A DNA stretch of 64,000 nucleotides. It comes from Desulfofustis glycolicus DSM 9705. Its GTDB lineage: Bacteria; Desulfobacterota; Desulfobulbia; Desulfobulbales; Desulfocapsaceae. The position numbers were made by a program, and so were the translations under genes. Shown in pieces: positions 34,895-44,694 of the stretch. The number at the start of each line of letters is the position of its first letter. Positions within the stretch are counted from its first letter, which is position 1. The stretch is taken from assembly GCF_900130015.1 (NCBI RefSeq), contig NZ_FQXS01000006.1:62001-126000 (forward strand), read 5' to 3'. Below the pieces are notes generated by a model that was given only the letters and a program-made list of their open reading frames with translations, did no database searches and had not been told where the DNA came from.

Positions 34895-35299
34895 TCAGCC
34901 GGCAAGCAGCAGATGGTAGTGCACGGTGCGTGTACGAGGTCCGTCGAATTCGCAGAAGAACAGTTTTTGCCAGGTCCCGAGTTGCAGCCGGCCGTCACGA
35001 AGGGCGACGGTCAACGATGATCCGACCAGACTGGCCATGATGTGCGCCGGCGAATTACCTTCCAGGTGGCGAAACGGAAAGTCCAGTGGCACGATCTGGC
35101 GCAGTCCGGCGATCAGGTCGTCGCGAACCGCCGGATCGGCCCCTTCATTGATCGTCAGGCCGGCGGTGGTGTGTGGATTGAAGACGAAACACAGTCCGCT
35201 TTTTATGCCGTGTGGCACCAGTTCCCGGCTGAGGTGAGAGGTGATGTCAACACACTCCATGGTGGCGGAGGTCTTGATGCTGAACGAACTGCTGATCAT
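34895..35299 (-). CDS. YjbQ-family protein (UPF0047)
   Basis: A 134-residue member of the YjbQ/UPF0047 family. The metal-site pattern is visible as VFNPHTTAGLTINEGADPAV and FRHLEGNSPAHIMASLVGSS, ending in CEFDGPRTRTVHYHLL. Some members have weak thiamine-phosphate synthase activity, and the true substrate is open. The family is usually a trimer with a His/Asp-rich metal centre. It heads the yjbQ, small orphan, ubiD, rluB-like operon; the link to quinone synthesis is only positional. An AGGGAAGC stretch lies upstream of ATG 35299. Confidence 0.9.
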   Translation of the reverse strand: MISSSFSIKTSATMECVDITSHLSRELVPHGIKSGLCFVFNPHTTAGLTINEGADPAVRDDLIAGLRQIVPLDFPFRHLEGNSPAHIMASLVGSSLTVALRDGRLQLGTWQKLFFCEFDGPRTRTVHYHLLLAG

Positions 35300-35411
35300 G
35301 CTTCCCTCGTTGGTGGACGGTGAGCTTGAGAATATTCGGGCGGGATGGCCTAAGTGTTGATACTATAGGTGTTTCCGGTGCCGGCGTCAACTATGACGGG
35401 CGGTACGACAG

Positions 35412-35460
35412 CGATGTGCCACCGATGTGCCGCCGATGTGCCGCCGATGTGCCGCCGATG
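35412..35460. repeat. Tandem repeat of 11 bp, about 4.5 copies
   Basis: CGATGTGCCGC repeats head to tail at 35412-35422 (one base different), 35423-35433, 35434-35444 and 35445-35455, with a partial copy at 35456-35460. It lies in the 225-bp divergent gap between the yjbQ-like gene and aroK. The period is close to one DNA helical turn. No gene is supported across it. Confidence 0.85.
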
Positions 35461-35524
35461 CGGGCCGTTTTCCGGCGAGTATGCGGTGGCCGGCCGCTGT
35501 CGCCGCCGACAGGAGGGCGGATAA

Positions 35525-36055
35525 ATGAAACAATCGTGTTATTTAATCGGCAGCCGTGCTGTCGGCAAAACGTATATCGGAAGACTACTGGCCCATCGTA
35601 TCGATTATGCTTTTATCGATACCGACGAGTTGATTCAGCAGGAGGTCGGTATGACGATCGCTGAGTTGGTCGGTCAGCGGGGATGGCCCGCTTTTCGTGG
35701 TATCGAACGCGACGTGCTGCGTCGCTGCTCCCGGCTCGACCGAGTCGTAGTGGCGACCGGCGGCGGGGCCGTCTTGCACGGCGATGTCTGGCCGCAGATC
35801 AAGAAGCGGGCTCTGGTCGTCTGGTTGACGGCGCCCATCGAGGTTGTTTTGCGGCGTATTGCTGACGATCCCGGCAGCGGTTCGCTGCGTCCGTCGTTGA
35901 CGAGTGGTGATCAGGCAGACGAGTATGAAGCGGTAATGCGTGAGCGGGAACCGCTCTATCGCCGACTGGCCGATCGGACAATTGCTGCCGGCTCTCTTGA
36001 CAGCGACCGAATCGTGGCCGATATTATTAAGATAGTGCAAACTTTCCAGCAGTGA
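35525..36055 (+). CDS. aroK: Shikimate kinase
   Basis: A 176-residue P-loop kinase phosphorylating shikimate on the way to chorismate. The Walker A loop is GSRAVGKTYIGR, followed by FIDTDELIQ (shikimate-binding Asp), FRGIERDVL (the RxxE pair), VVATGGGAVLH and an adenine-binding region near the C-terminus. GGAGGGCGGATAA precedes ATG 35525. The position after the tandem repeat and before the glycogen synthase has no evident metabolic logic. Confidence 0.93.
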   Translation: MKQSCYLIGSRAVGKTYIGRLLAHRIDYAFIDTDELIQQEVGMTIAELVGQRGWPAFRGIERDVLRRCSRLDRVVVATGGGAVLHGDVWPQIKKRALVVWLTAPIEVVLRRIADDPGSGSLRPSLTSGDQADEYEAVMREREPLYRRLADRTIAAGSLDSDRIVADIIKIVQTFQQ

Positions 36056-36162
36056 TAGAGAGGTGTCCACCGGTGAAGGTGAAAGACAGGCTTCCGACCC
36101 GCGGCCGTGCCGGGGGGAGTCGAAGATCAGGAAGCAGCGGAAAGAAAGGACCGGTAGTCGTC

Positions 36163-37787
36163 ATGTCGGGTAGGGAGACAATCGTTTCGGTCTGGATGCT
36201 TGCCCGCGAATACGGACGACTTGCCGGTGCGGGCGGGGTCAAGGATGTCGTCGTCCAATTGTCCAAGACGCTGGCCCGCTGGAACGGTCGGAAGGTCAAT
36301 GTCGTATTGCCCTGCTACGGTTTCATCGATCCGCCGGCAAACGGCTTTCAGGAGCTTGTCGATCCCCAGCAGCCGGGCCGGCTACTCGAAATCAACGTGG
36401 CGATGAACTATGTCGGCAGGGAGCGCGAGGAGCGGGTGCGCGTCTGGCACCGGGTACAGGACAAGGTTTCGATCTATCTGCTCGAAGCGGAGCGGTTCCT
36501 GGAGAAGAGCGGGGTGTATACCTATACCCGCCAGGAACAGCAGCGAGAATCATGGAAAATGCAGGGGACAGGACATTTTGACTTTTTTGCGATGAACGTC
36601 TTGCTGCAAAAAGCCACGCTTGATTTGATGATCGTGCTCGATGAGCGACCGCAGATCATCCACTGCCACGACGGGCATACCGCAATTACGCCCGCTCTGA
36701 TGCGCGAATGCCCCGGGTACCGGCACTACTTCCGCAATAGCGCGGCGGTGGTCACCATCCACAACGGTGGTGTCGGATATCATCAGGAAGTATCCGATCT
36801 GGAGTTCGTGCAGGCCGTTACCGGGTTGCCGATGCGGGTTATCCTGGCGTCTTGTCTCGAGCACAGTTTCGATCCGTTCATTGCCGCCGGCGACTATGCC
36901 TCTATCACCACGGTCAGCGACAATTACGCCCGGGAGTTGCAGGAGTCGGACAGCGACTATCTGACCGGTTGGCTCGGTCACCGCTTGCGTGACCGGGGCA
37001 TTACCATTGCCGGGATCACCAATGGCATCGATCCGGCCGATTTCGATCCGCGGCAACCGGACGCGGTCGGGATTGCCGCCGGCTATGACCCCGCCGACGA
37101 GAAAGACGATCTTTCCGGAAAACGAATTTGCAAGCAGGCGTTGTTTCAGGAGATGGCTTCTCCTCCGGACCTCGAAGATGAAAAGCGTTTCGGTTTCCTC
37201 GACGACGACCCCGAGCAGCCGTTGTTTACTTTTATCGGTCGGCTCAGTGATCAGAAGGGGGTAGATATCCTGATTGCGGCGGTGCAATTGCTACTTGCCG
37301 CCGACAGCTCGGTCCGTTTCGTCTGTCTGGGCAGCGGCGGCCCGCGGGAAGAAGATGCATTGGCCCGAATTGCCGGCCAAGATCGCCATGCCGGCCGGGT
37401 CTGCTTTATTCGGGGATTTGACCCGAAGCTGGCTAACCGGATTTATGCTGCCGGCGATTTCTTCGTTATTCCATCCCGTTACGAGCCATGCGGGTTGACC
37501 GATTACATCGCGCAACTATTCGGTAACGTGCCGGTGGTGCATCATGTCGGTGGCTTGGTCAAGGTCATTGACGGCGAGACCGGTTTTGCCTACCGTGATA
37601 ACACACCGGAGCAGTGTGCCGAGGCGATGCTTCGAGCCTTGGCGGCTTTTGCAGATCGCCAGTTGCTGCGTCGGCTGCAGAAGCAGGCCGTTGATAGGAT
37701 CTATCGGCACCATACCTGGGCCGAGGTGATGAAAGATTATCTGCAGCTGTATCGGCAGAGCCGCACTCATCATCTTAATCAACGGCG

Positions 37788-37800
<13 letters not shown>
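36163..37800 (+). CDS. glgA: Glycogen/starch synthase (GT5)
   Basis: A 545-residue GT-B glycosyltransferase that extends alpha-1,4-glucan from a nucleotide sugar. The N-terminal domain (VSVWMLAREYGRLAGAGGVKDVV) aligns with the KTGGLGDVV loop but has Gly where the family's Lys contacts ADP, so donor binding may differ. HCHDGHTA, TVSDNYARELQ, GITNGIDPADFDP and FIGRLSDQKGVDIL follow, and the catalytic E-x7-E region is PSRYEPCGLTDYIAQLFG. I choose ATG 36163 because homologous sequence begins there; GTG 36073 (with GAGAGG upstream) and GTG 36052 give a basic low-complexity extension. It precedes gap and the PPDK-like gene. Confidence 0.88.
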
Positions 37801-38895
<1,095 letters not shown>

Positions 38896-38976
38896 CATAA
38901 CGCGATTGCCCGTTCGTGCCGACACCTCCGTGCATTACACCAGGCTGGACGGTTCTGCCGGAGGCTGCATCGCGAA

Positions 38977-39048
38977 GGCCCGGCGGGCCGGAGAATCAGG
39001 CCCGAAGGGCTACGGACAGGACGTCCGAAGCCGGAGGCAGGACCTGCC
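38977..39048. repeat. Cluster of four consecutive short hairpins after gap
   Basis: In 72 bp there are four back-to-back inverted repeats: GGCCC/GGGCC (38977-38989), GCCC/GGGC (39000-39010), GGAC/GTCC (39014-39026) and GGCAG/CTGCC (39036-39048). No T-tract follows. The rest of the 248-bp gap 38896-39143 holds no gene. It may be a repetitive element or a transcript-stabilising structure. Confidence 0.5.
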
Positions 39049-39143
39049 AACCCTTTCGACCATGATGCCGATTTTCATAGTCAAAGTGGTTCCTGGTCAT
39101 GCGCGTTGTTGGAACCAGAAGCAGTGAGGTTGAAGACAAGACA

Positions 39144-42100
39144 ATGAGCGGAATATCGGCCCAGCGCCAAATCGACTCCGATGCCCTCAAGGCAAATCTG
39201 CTGGAGACGGCCGAACAGGTCGAGATCAGAGCGGATCTGTTGCCGCTTCTCGTTGCCGTGGAGAAGTTTCGCGGTATTCACTCCCAGTTGGAGAGTCTGC
39301 TCTATGAGATCTGTCATCCCTACCGCAACTGGCAGCTCATTCTGCCTCTGCTGCGCGGTTTTGTGCTGAAGAACTATCATCACTACAGCAAGGGTGAATA
39401 CGGACCCACATCGTTTCGTCTCTTTTCCGGTTTGTTCTTCGAGGCTATCGCCGATGCACAGAAGAACCCGCTCTTACTCAGCCAGATCTTCGAGGCCCAG
39501 TGGGCCTGGCTGGATAAGCTCGTCTCCCAACTGGAAGCCGACGACCTGGAGCGCTACGAGCCGACCATCAACGAGCTGATGCTGCGGCTGGTCAAGCTCG
39601 ATCAACAGGACGGCGAGATTCTGATGCATCTGGTCCATGGCCAGCAGTCGGTCAAACGGGTGATCAACCGGCTGCTCCACCTGTGCGATCGGGCCGCGGT
39701 CAGGCTTGATCTCGGCCCGGTTGCCAAGCTGCTCACTGTGTTTCTCAGGAAGAATTACGACTACTGGCTCGGCGAGGACGACCCGCTTCCCTGGTATCTC
39801 GAGCGGTGCGACATCACACCCGATGATTTTCACCAACAGCAGGCTTTTGCCGCCATTTCCCACGAAGCGATACGCGGTTATCGTGCTGACTTGCAGACCA
39901 TTGAGCACGAGGCGGCCGACCCGGAATCAGCGGTCCGGCGGTTGCTCGAACTGCCGTCGCACATCGATATCGTGCGGCTCTATAAGGAGGTCCCCGCCCA
40001 TCTCAGCGGCATCGACGTCAACGATGCCAGCGGTCAGATTCAGGGCGCCGATGCCGCCGCGGTGCTGGACGAGAACCACAAATTGCTGTTCATGTTTAAA
40101 ATCATGGACACGCATGGACTGCACCTGATTCATGAAGAAACGCTTCGGGAAATCAACCGCAGCCTGGTGATCCTGGTCAGGCAGCAGAGCTTCGAGGAGA
40201 TCGAAGAATTCCTGCTGACCGCGTTTCGCCTGCTCAAGGTTAACGTCAGAAAGTATCCGCATACCTCGCTGCAATGCATCCAGGTCCTCGGCGGGGAAGT
40301 GTTCAAACGCGGTAACAGCCGCATGGTCGAGGCCTTTCTCTGGGGCGTCGTGCGCTTTGGGTTCCAGCCGGCCAATGTGACCGGGGTCGACGAGAACTGG
40401 CAGCCGATCATCAATCCGGCCCATCTGAGCAATATCCGGGTCTGGCTGCACCTGATAATGCAGGAACCGAAATGGTGCGCGACCCTGTTCTCGGCGCTGA
40501 TCATTCATCTGAAACTGACCGGCACCTGCGTCAAGGATACCGACCTATTCCAGCGTGATATCACCGAGCTGCTCAATCATCAGATCGAACCGATCTATAA
40601 CCTGACCAAACAGTTCACCAAGTTGATGCCGGTTTTTTTCAACGAGATCGGCGCTGAAGGCGACCTGCGTGACGTGTCGACCGCGCTGGACGAGACCCAT
40701 CGCCGCAAGGATGTGCTCATCCATTTCCTGAGAAAGCAGAGCCATGTCGAGAGCTCCAATCTGATCGTCGACTTTATCAGGGTGATCTTCACCTTCTGGC
40801 GAACCAGGGACAAGGATGCGCTGCTGCCCCATCTGCCCCCGGAGATCTACAGCCGGGTAAGGACCAAGGGGCCGCTCATTGACGAACAGGTGGTGCTGGC
40901 CGAGCGGGTCATCAAGGAGTTCGATCTGTCCCAGGTCGATGACCTGCTCCATGTCCACCAGCAGGACCTGCAGCGTTTTCTTGATGATCAGCAGGATTGC
41001 AGCGAGGAAGAGCGGGGCCGATACGCATTGCTGGCCCGCATGTTCAAGCTACTCCATAAAAAGTACAATCTCGGGTTTCAGGAACTTCGCTCCGAGCTGT
41101 TGCAAGCTGCTCGAGAAGGCTTTCCGCAGATGGAGGAGCTGCTGCAGAAGCTTGACGAGCGGGATATCGAAGGGGTCATCGAATCGGTCCTCGACGCCCT
41201 GGAGCAGTTACGCCAGGACATCCTGTCCGACGAGCGGTTCGAGGCCCGTGAGGAAATCTATTACAAGCGGCATATCGCCGTTGATATCCCGTCCGTCTAC
41301 GGCCGTTACCGGGAACGGAAATTCGACAGTCTGTCGTTGACCTTCCGTCTGGAAAACCTGGCCAATATCTACCTGGAGATGCTGCCGGAGACGGTGAACC
41401 TGTCATTTATCACCAAGGCGACGTTTTACGTGATCGCCCGCTGTCTGAAGTTGTACCGGCGGGCGCTGCATATCGACGGCATCGCCTCCCGCAAGCTCGA
41501 CACCTACCTGGCGCTGCTCACCTCGTCGCTGAAGATCCGGCGCTTCAGTTACACCCAGTATCTCGATATCTTCCGGGGGTTGTCCGAAGGCGTCAAGGAC
41601 GTCATTTATGCCTACTATACCAACATCCACCAGAACAATCTGTCGCTGATCATCCCGCAGATCGGCCGGGACAACCTGCTGCCCCGCTATCGCTCGCTCT
41701 ACAACGACGAGCAGATGGCCAATACCGTGCACAGCCTGTCCGAGGCATTTTTCCGGGACCTGATCGCCTCTTCGTTCGGTCTGCAGCATCTCGATAATTT
41801 CATCCTGCGGGTGATCCAGACCCTTGAGAGCCAGCGAGAGATTCTCGATGAGGATACTCTCGATCTATTGATGACCTATAACCCGGAAAAGGCCATCTCA
41901 CTGCTCGACGAGGTCAACCCGTATACCGATGACCTGATTCATCTCGGCAACAAGGGATTCAACCTGATCACTCTGACCGAGGACCGATTGCCGGTGCCGC
42001 CGGCTTTTGTGTTGACCACGGAAGTGTTCCGCTGCCGCGAGGTAATTTTTGATTTTTCGAAGGCGAGACAGGAGCTGATGCGGCAGATCCGCTCGGCGCT

Positions 42101-43418
42101 GACCCATATCGAGCAGCAGACCGGGCAGGTTTTCGGAGCACCGGAGCGGCCGTTGCTGCTGTCGGTGCGCAGCGGCAGCGCTTTGTCGATGCCGGGTATG
42201 ATGGCGACTATCCATAACGTCGGGCAAAATGTTGAATTGGTCGAAGAATATATTCAAGCACACGGCAACGAATACTTTGCCTGGGACAACTATCGCCGGT
42301 TCCTGCAATCGTGGGCGATGGTCTCCGGAGTGGAGCGGGAGGCCTTTCAGGAGTTGATGAACGAGGCCAAGGCTCGACACAACGTGGCGCTCAAACGGCA
42401 ATTCACACCGGAGCAGATGAAAGAGCTGGCCCTGCGCTACCAGAAGCTGGTGCGACGGCAGGGCCTCGGAATCCCCGACGATCCCTGGCTGCAATTGATT
42501 GGAGCAGTGGAAATGGTTCTTGATTCCTGGGACAACCAGAAGGCCCGGGATTACCGGCGGATCATGGACGTCTCCTCCGACTGGGGGACGGCGGTGATCG
42601 TGCAGGCCATGGTGTTCGGCAACCGCAGCGAGCGCTCCGGCTCCGGAGTGTTGTTTACCGCTCATCCCTACCGCAAGGTGCAACGGGTCGCCTTATGGGG
42701 CGACTATGCCTATGGTGATCAGGGTGAGGATATCGTCTCCGGTCTGGTCACCAGTCATCCCATCTCTGTTGAACAGGCCGAGCTTGATGGGCGCCCCCGG
42801 CATGATACCCTTGAATTGAAGTTCCCGAAAATCTATCAGCGCCTGCTTGCCGTATCCCGGGAGCTGGTCTACGAAAAACGCTGGGATGCCCAAGAGATCG
42901 AGTTCACCTTCGAAGGCCCGGAAGCCGGCGATCTCTGGTTGCTGCAGACTCGGGACATGATCACCATCAAGCAAAAAGAGCATTTCAGTGTCTTTGTTGA
43001 ATCCGAGGAGTTGACCGGATCCTTGCTCGGCAAAGGAATCGGGGTGTCCGGCTCTGCCTTGTCCGGCAAAGCAGTGTTTACCGAGGAAGACATTGCCCGG
43101 CTGCGGTCCGAGGAACCGGAAACGGCGCTTATCCTGATCAGACAGGACACGGTGCCGGAGGATATCACCGTGATCTCGCTGACCGACGGCTTGTTGACGT
43201 CGCGCGGCGGCCAGACCTCACATGCCTCCGTGGTGGCGGTGCGGTTAGAAAAGACCTGTGTGGTCGGTTGCCGTCAATTGCGCGTCTATGAACGTCACTG
43301 CGAGATCAACGGTCATCGGATCGAGTCTGGCGATCACGTCTCCATCGACGGGCGCAGTGGGACCTTGCTCAAGGGGCGCCATCCGATTCGGGAAGAAATG
43401 CATATTCTGCCGATTTAG
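39144..43418 (+). CDS. Large PPDK-like phosphotransferase lacking the PEP/pyruvate barrel
   Basis: A 1424-residue protein. Residues 1 to about 925 are helix-rich and match nothing I recognise. From about 930 a pyruvate phosphate dikinase-type ATP-binding domain begins: HLGNKGFNLITLTEDRLPVP, then SVRSGSALSMPGMMATIHN with Arg1009, and GDYAYGDQGEDIVSG. A phosphohistidine domain follows, LTSRGGQTSHASVVA, with the expected phospho-accepting His1360. The protein ends 64 residues later, so the C-terminal PEP/pyruvate TIM barrel of true PPDK is missing. The final acceptor is therefore unknown; rifampin phosphotransferase and glucan dikinases show that such ATP and His modules can serve other substrates. 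I start at ATG 39144; ATG 39099 is possible. It stands downstream of glgA and gap. Confidence 0.8.
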   Translation: MSGISAQRQIDSDALKANLLETAEQVEIRADLLPLLVAVEKFRGIHSQLESLLYEICHPYRNWQLILPLLRGFVLKNYHHYSKGEYGPTSFRLFSGLFFEAIADAQKNPLLLSQIFEAQWAWLDKLVSQLEADDLERYEPTINELMLRLVKLDQQDGEILMHLVHGQQSVKRVINRLLHLCDRAAVRLDLGPVAKLLTVFLRKNYDYWLGEDDPLPWYLERCDITPDDFHQQQAFAAISHEAIRGYRADLQTIEHEAADPESAVRRLLELPSHIDIVRLYKEVPAHLSGIDVNDASGQIQGADAAAVLDENHKLLFMFKIMDTHGLHLIHEETLREINRSLVILVRQQSFEEIEEFLLTAFRLLKVNVRKYPHTSLQCIQVLGGEVFKRGNSRMVEAFLWGVVRFGFQPANVTGVDENWQPIINPAHLSNIRVWLHLIMQEPKWCATLFSALIIHLKLTGTCVKDTDLFQRDITELLNHQIEPIYNLTKQFTKLMPVFFNEIGAEGDLRDVSTALDETHRRKDVLIHFLRKQSHVESSNLIVDFIRVIFTFWRTRDKDALLPHLPPEIYSRVRTKGPLIDEQVVLAERVIKEFDLSQVDDLLHVHQQDLQRFLDDQQDCSEEERGRYALLARMFKLLHKKYNLGFQELRSELLQAAREGFPQMEELLQKLDERDIEGVIESVLDALEQLRQDILSDERFEAREEIYYKRHIAVDIPSVYGRYRERKFDSLSLTFRLENLANIYLEMLPETVNLSFITKATFYVIARCLKLYRRALHIDGIASRKLDTYLALLTSSLKIRRFSYTQYLDIFRGLSEGVKDVIYAYYTNIHQNNLSLIIPQIGRDNLLPRYRSLYNDEQMANTVHSLSEAFFRDLIASSFGLQHLDNFILRVIQTLESQREILDEDTLDLLMTYNPEKAISLLDEVNPYTDDLIHLGNKGFNLITLTEDRLPVPPAFVLTTEVFRCREVIFDFSKARQELMRQIRSALTHIEQQTGQVFGAPERPLLLSVRSGSALSMPGMMATIHNVGQNVELVEEYIQAHGNEYFAWDNYRRFLQSWAMVSGVEREAFQELMNEAKARHNVALKRQFTPEQMKELALRYQKLVRRQGLGIPDDPWLQLIGAVEMVLDSWDNQKARDYRRIMDVSSDWGTAVIVQAMVFGNRSERSGSGVLFTAHPYRKVQRVALWGDYAYGDQGEDIVSGLVTSHPISVEQAELDGRPRHDTLELKFPKIYQRLLAVSRELVYEKRWDAQEIEFTFEGPEAGDLWLLQTRDMITIKQKEHFSVFVESEELTGSLLGKGIGVSGSALSGKAVFTEEDIARLRSEEPETALILIRQDTVPEDITVISLTDGLLTSRGGQTSHASVVAVRLEKTCVVGCRQLRVYERHCEINGHRIESGDHVSIDGRSGTLLKGRHPIREEMHILPI

Positions 43419-43572
43419 GTGGTGCATTGTTTCGTGGTCGACCGGCACCGATCAACGTCATTCCCCAACAGCCCGGACCGGCGGCACAGGGTCGCCAAGG
43501 GTGCTGGATCGTGGTGTGTCCGATGAACGGCGGCTGGTGGATGGTGGTTTGGAGATGGAGGAGGTAAACCGA

Positions 43573-43797
43573 ATGAAAAAAAAGACCCAGCCGTTTCTCA
43601 AAGGACCGGCCCTGCTTGCACTGGCGCGCCGGAAAGCCGGTAGCCTCGGTATTGATCCGAGTAAGCACAAACTCGTCGAGTTGGTGCATCTGGTACAACA
43701 GCGGGAAGGCCACTGTGCCTGTTTCCGGAGACAGCGGGAATGCCAACAGCGGGCCTGCTGCTGGCAGGCTTCCTGTGGAGCGACGATGCGCGACTAG
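43573..43797 (+). CDS. Small SAP-like Cys-rich protein
   Basis: A 74-residue protein. The first half (ALARRKAGSLGIDPSKHKL) resembles a SAP or Rho-N helix-extended-helix nucleic-acid-binding motif. The second half has a Cys pattern CACFRRQRECQQRACCWQASC, like the C.F....C....C.W...C ending of small SAP-like proteins found in many proteobacteria. A strong GGAGGAGG at 43557-43564 fits ATG 43573, which supports real translation. It begins 155 bp after the PPDK-like stop, and its stop is next to the convergent DUF2892 gene. Metal binding by the cysteines is likely but unproven. Confidence 0.65.
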   Translation: MKKKTQPFLKGPALLALARRKAGSLGIDPSKHKLVELVHLVQQREGHCACFRRQRECQQRACCWQASCGATMRD

Positions 43798-44012
43798 ATC
43801 TGTCGCCGTTGTTCCGGAACACCCAGCGCCTTGAGAATGGCGCCAAGCGGGCAGAATTTCGAGAAGCCGAACTGCAGCAGGTTAGCGCCGACAAAGGCGG
43901 TGAACAGCAACCAGTAGCTGCTGTGAAAGAGCGGGCTTGCCTCGACGCCGAGCGACAGGCTGAAGAGAATAAAAAAGCCGGCGATGGCGTGAATCCAGTC
44001 GGTGATGGTCAT
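43794..44012 (-). CDS. DUF2892-family membrane protein
   Basis: A 72-residue protein with two transmembrane helices (about 5-22 and 32-50) and the DUF2892 ending GFSKFCPLGAILKALG. This domain often stands beside or fused to rhodanese proteins (for example YgaP) and is paired with ArsR-type persulfide sensors. GGGAGGAGATC precedes ATG 44012, which fixes the start. It begins 34 bp downstream of the ArsR gene, so the two probably form one operon. Its stop overlaps the SAP-like gene by four bases on the other strand. Confidence 0.82.
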   Translation of the reverse strand: MTITDWIHAIAGFFILFSLSLGVEASPLFHSSYWLLFTAFVGANLLQFGFSKFCPLGAILKALGVPEQRRQI

Positions 44013-44046
44013 GATCTCCTCCCAGCTTTCCTTCCGGTCGATTCGT

Positions 44047-44349
44047 TTATTCGTGTTCTGGACAGAATAAATGACGCATATTCTGGATAAGTTCGAGAAT
44101 GCGCCGATCGGAAATTCGATTGTAGATGAAGTTGGCGTCTTTGCGAAAGTCGATGATTCCCTGACTTCGCAGGATATTGAGGTGCTGTGAAACATTGGCG
44201 TTGGTGGTCTTGACCTGGTGGCGCAGATCGCCGACGGACAACTCCTGTTCCTGGAGCAGGCAGAGAATTTTCAGGCGAATCGGGTGAGACATCGATTTCA
44301 GCAGCTTGGAAATGATTTCGATCTGCTCGTCTTTTACCGCAGCATCCAT
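44047..44349 (-). CDS. ArsR-family repressor with a candidate persulfide-sensing cysteine pair
   Basis: A 100-residue winged-helix regulator. The DNA-binding helices are LSVGDLRHQVKTTNANVSQHLNIL, with the wing at GIIDFRKDANFIYNRI. It lacks the CVC metal site of ArsR/SmtB. Instead Cys30 (LKILCLLQ) and Cys96 (HLFCPE) sit where BigR/SqrR/YgaV-type sensors carry their dithiol, which forms a tetrasulfide bridge with persulfides. That predicts de-repression by sulfide or polysulfide. AAAGGAGAGAG precedes ATG 44349. It is followed by the DUF2892 gene. Confidence 0.85.
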   Translation of the reverse strand: MDAAVKDEQIEIISKLLKSMSHPIRLKILCLLQEQELSVGDLRHQVKTTNANVSQHLNILRSQGIIDFRKDANFIYNRISDRRILELIQNMRHLFCPEHE

Positions 44350-44407
44350 CGTGGCTCTCTCCTTTCATTCTTTGACGATCCGGAAACAGGCTGGTTGTGG
44401 TTTGGCT

Positions 44408-44444
44408 AAATTTTAGCTTTTAATTTAATTTTCAAGTAAAATTT
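44408..44444. promoter_or_regulatory. AT-rich inverted repeat upstream of the ArsR gene, candidate operator
   Basis: AAATTTTA (44408-44415) and TAAAATTT (44437-44444) form a perfect 8-bp inverted repeat 21 bp apart, 59-95 bp upstream of the ArsR start. On the minus strand the same stretch contains TTGAAA and TAAAAT promoter-like hexamers. It could be the autoregulatory site. Confidence 0.4.
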
Positions 44445-44669
44445 GTAAAGCATTATTTTCCATGGCGGAAAACAATGACCTGTGACATACATTCGTTATG
44501 CGATGTGATCTCGACCGGGGATTGCGTGGCCTTGAGCCCGGTTCGAAGAGCACGTCGATATCCCTTTCAGCCCCTCGGAAGCGTTTTTGCAAAAACCGTA
44601 TCGATCGATACGGAAGAGACGCGATCGCCCGGAAAAAGAAGAACCGGCGGTCGAGAAATAGCGGCCATT

Positions 44670-44694
44670 ACATCAAAAAAATTGATTTTGATGT
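44670..44694. promoter_or_regulatory. Palindrome upstream of acs, candidate regulator site
   Basis: ACATCAAAA (44670-44678) and TTTTGATGT (44686-44694) form a perfect 9-bp inverted repeat with a 7-nt centre, and a second smaller repeat AATCT/AGATT follows at 44697-44710. It lies about 160 bp upstream of acs in a 505-bp gap (44350-44854) that has no gene. The hairpin on RNA is AT-rich, so a protein-binding site is the more likely reading. Confidence 0.4.

Noticed and set aside
35320-35664. A plus-strand frame through the 11-bp repeat (VPPMCRRCAADVPPM type peptide)
   Set aside because: It is repeat translation overlapping aroK in another frame, with no supporting start site.
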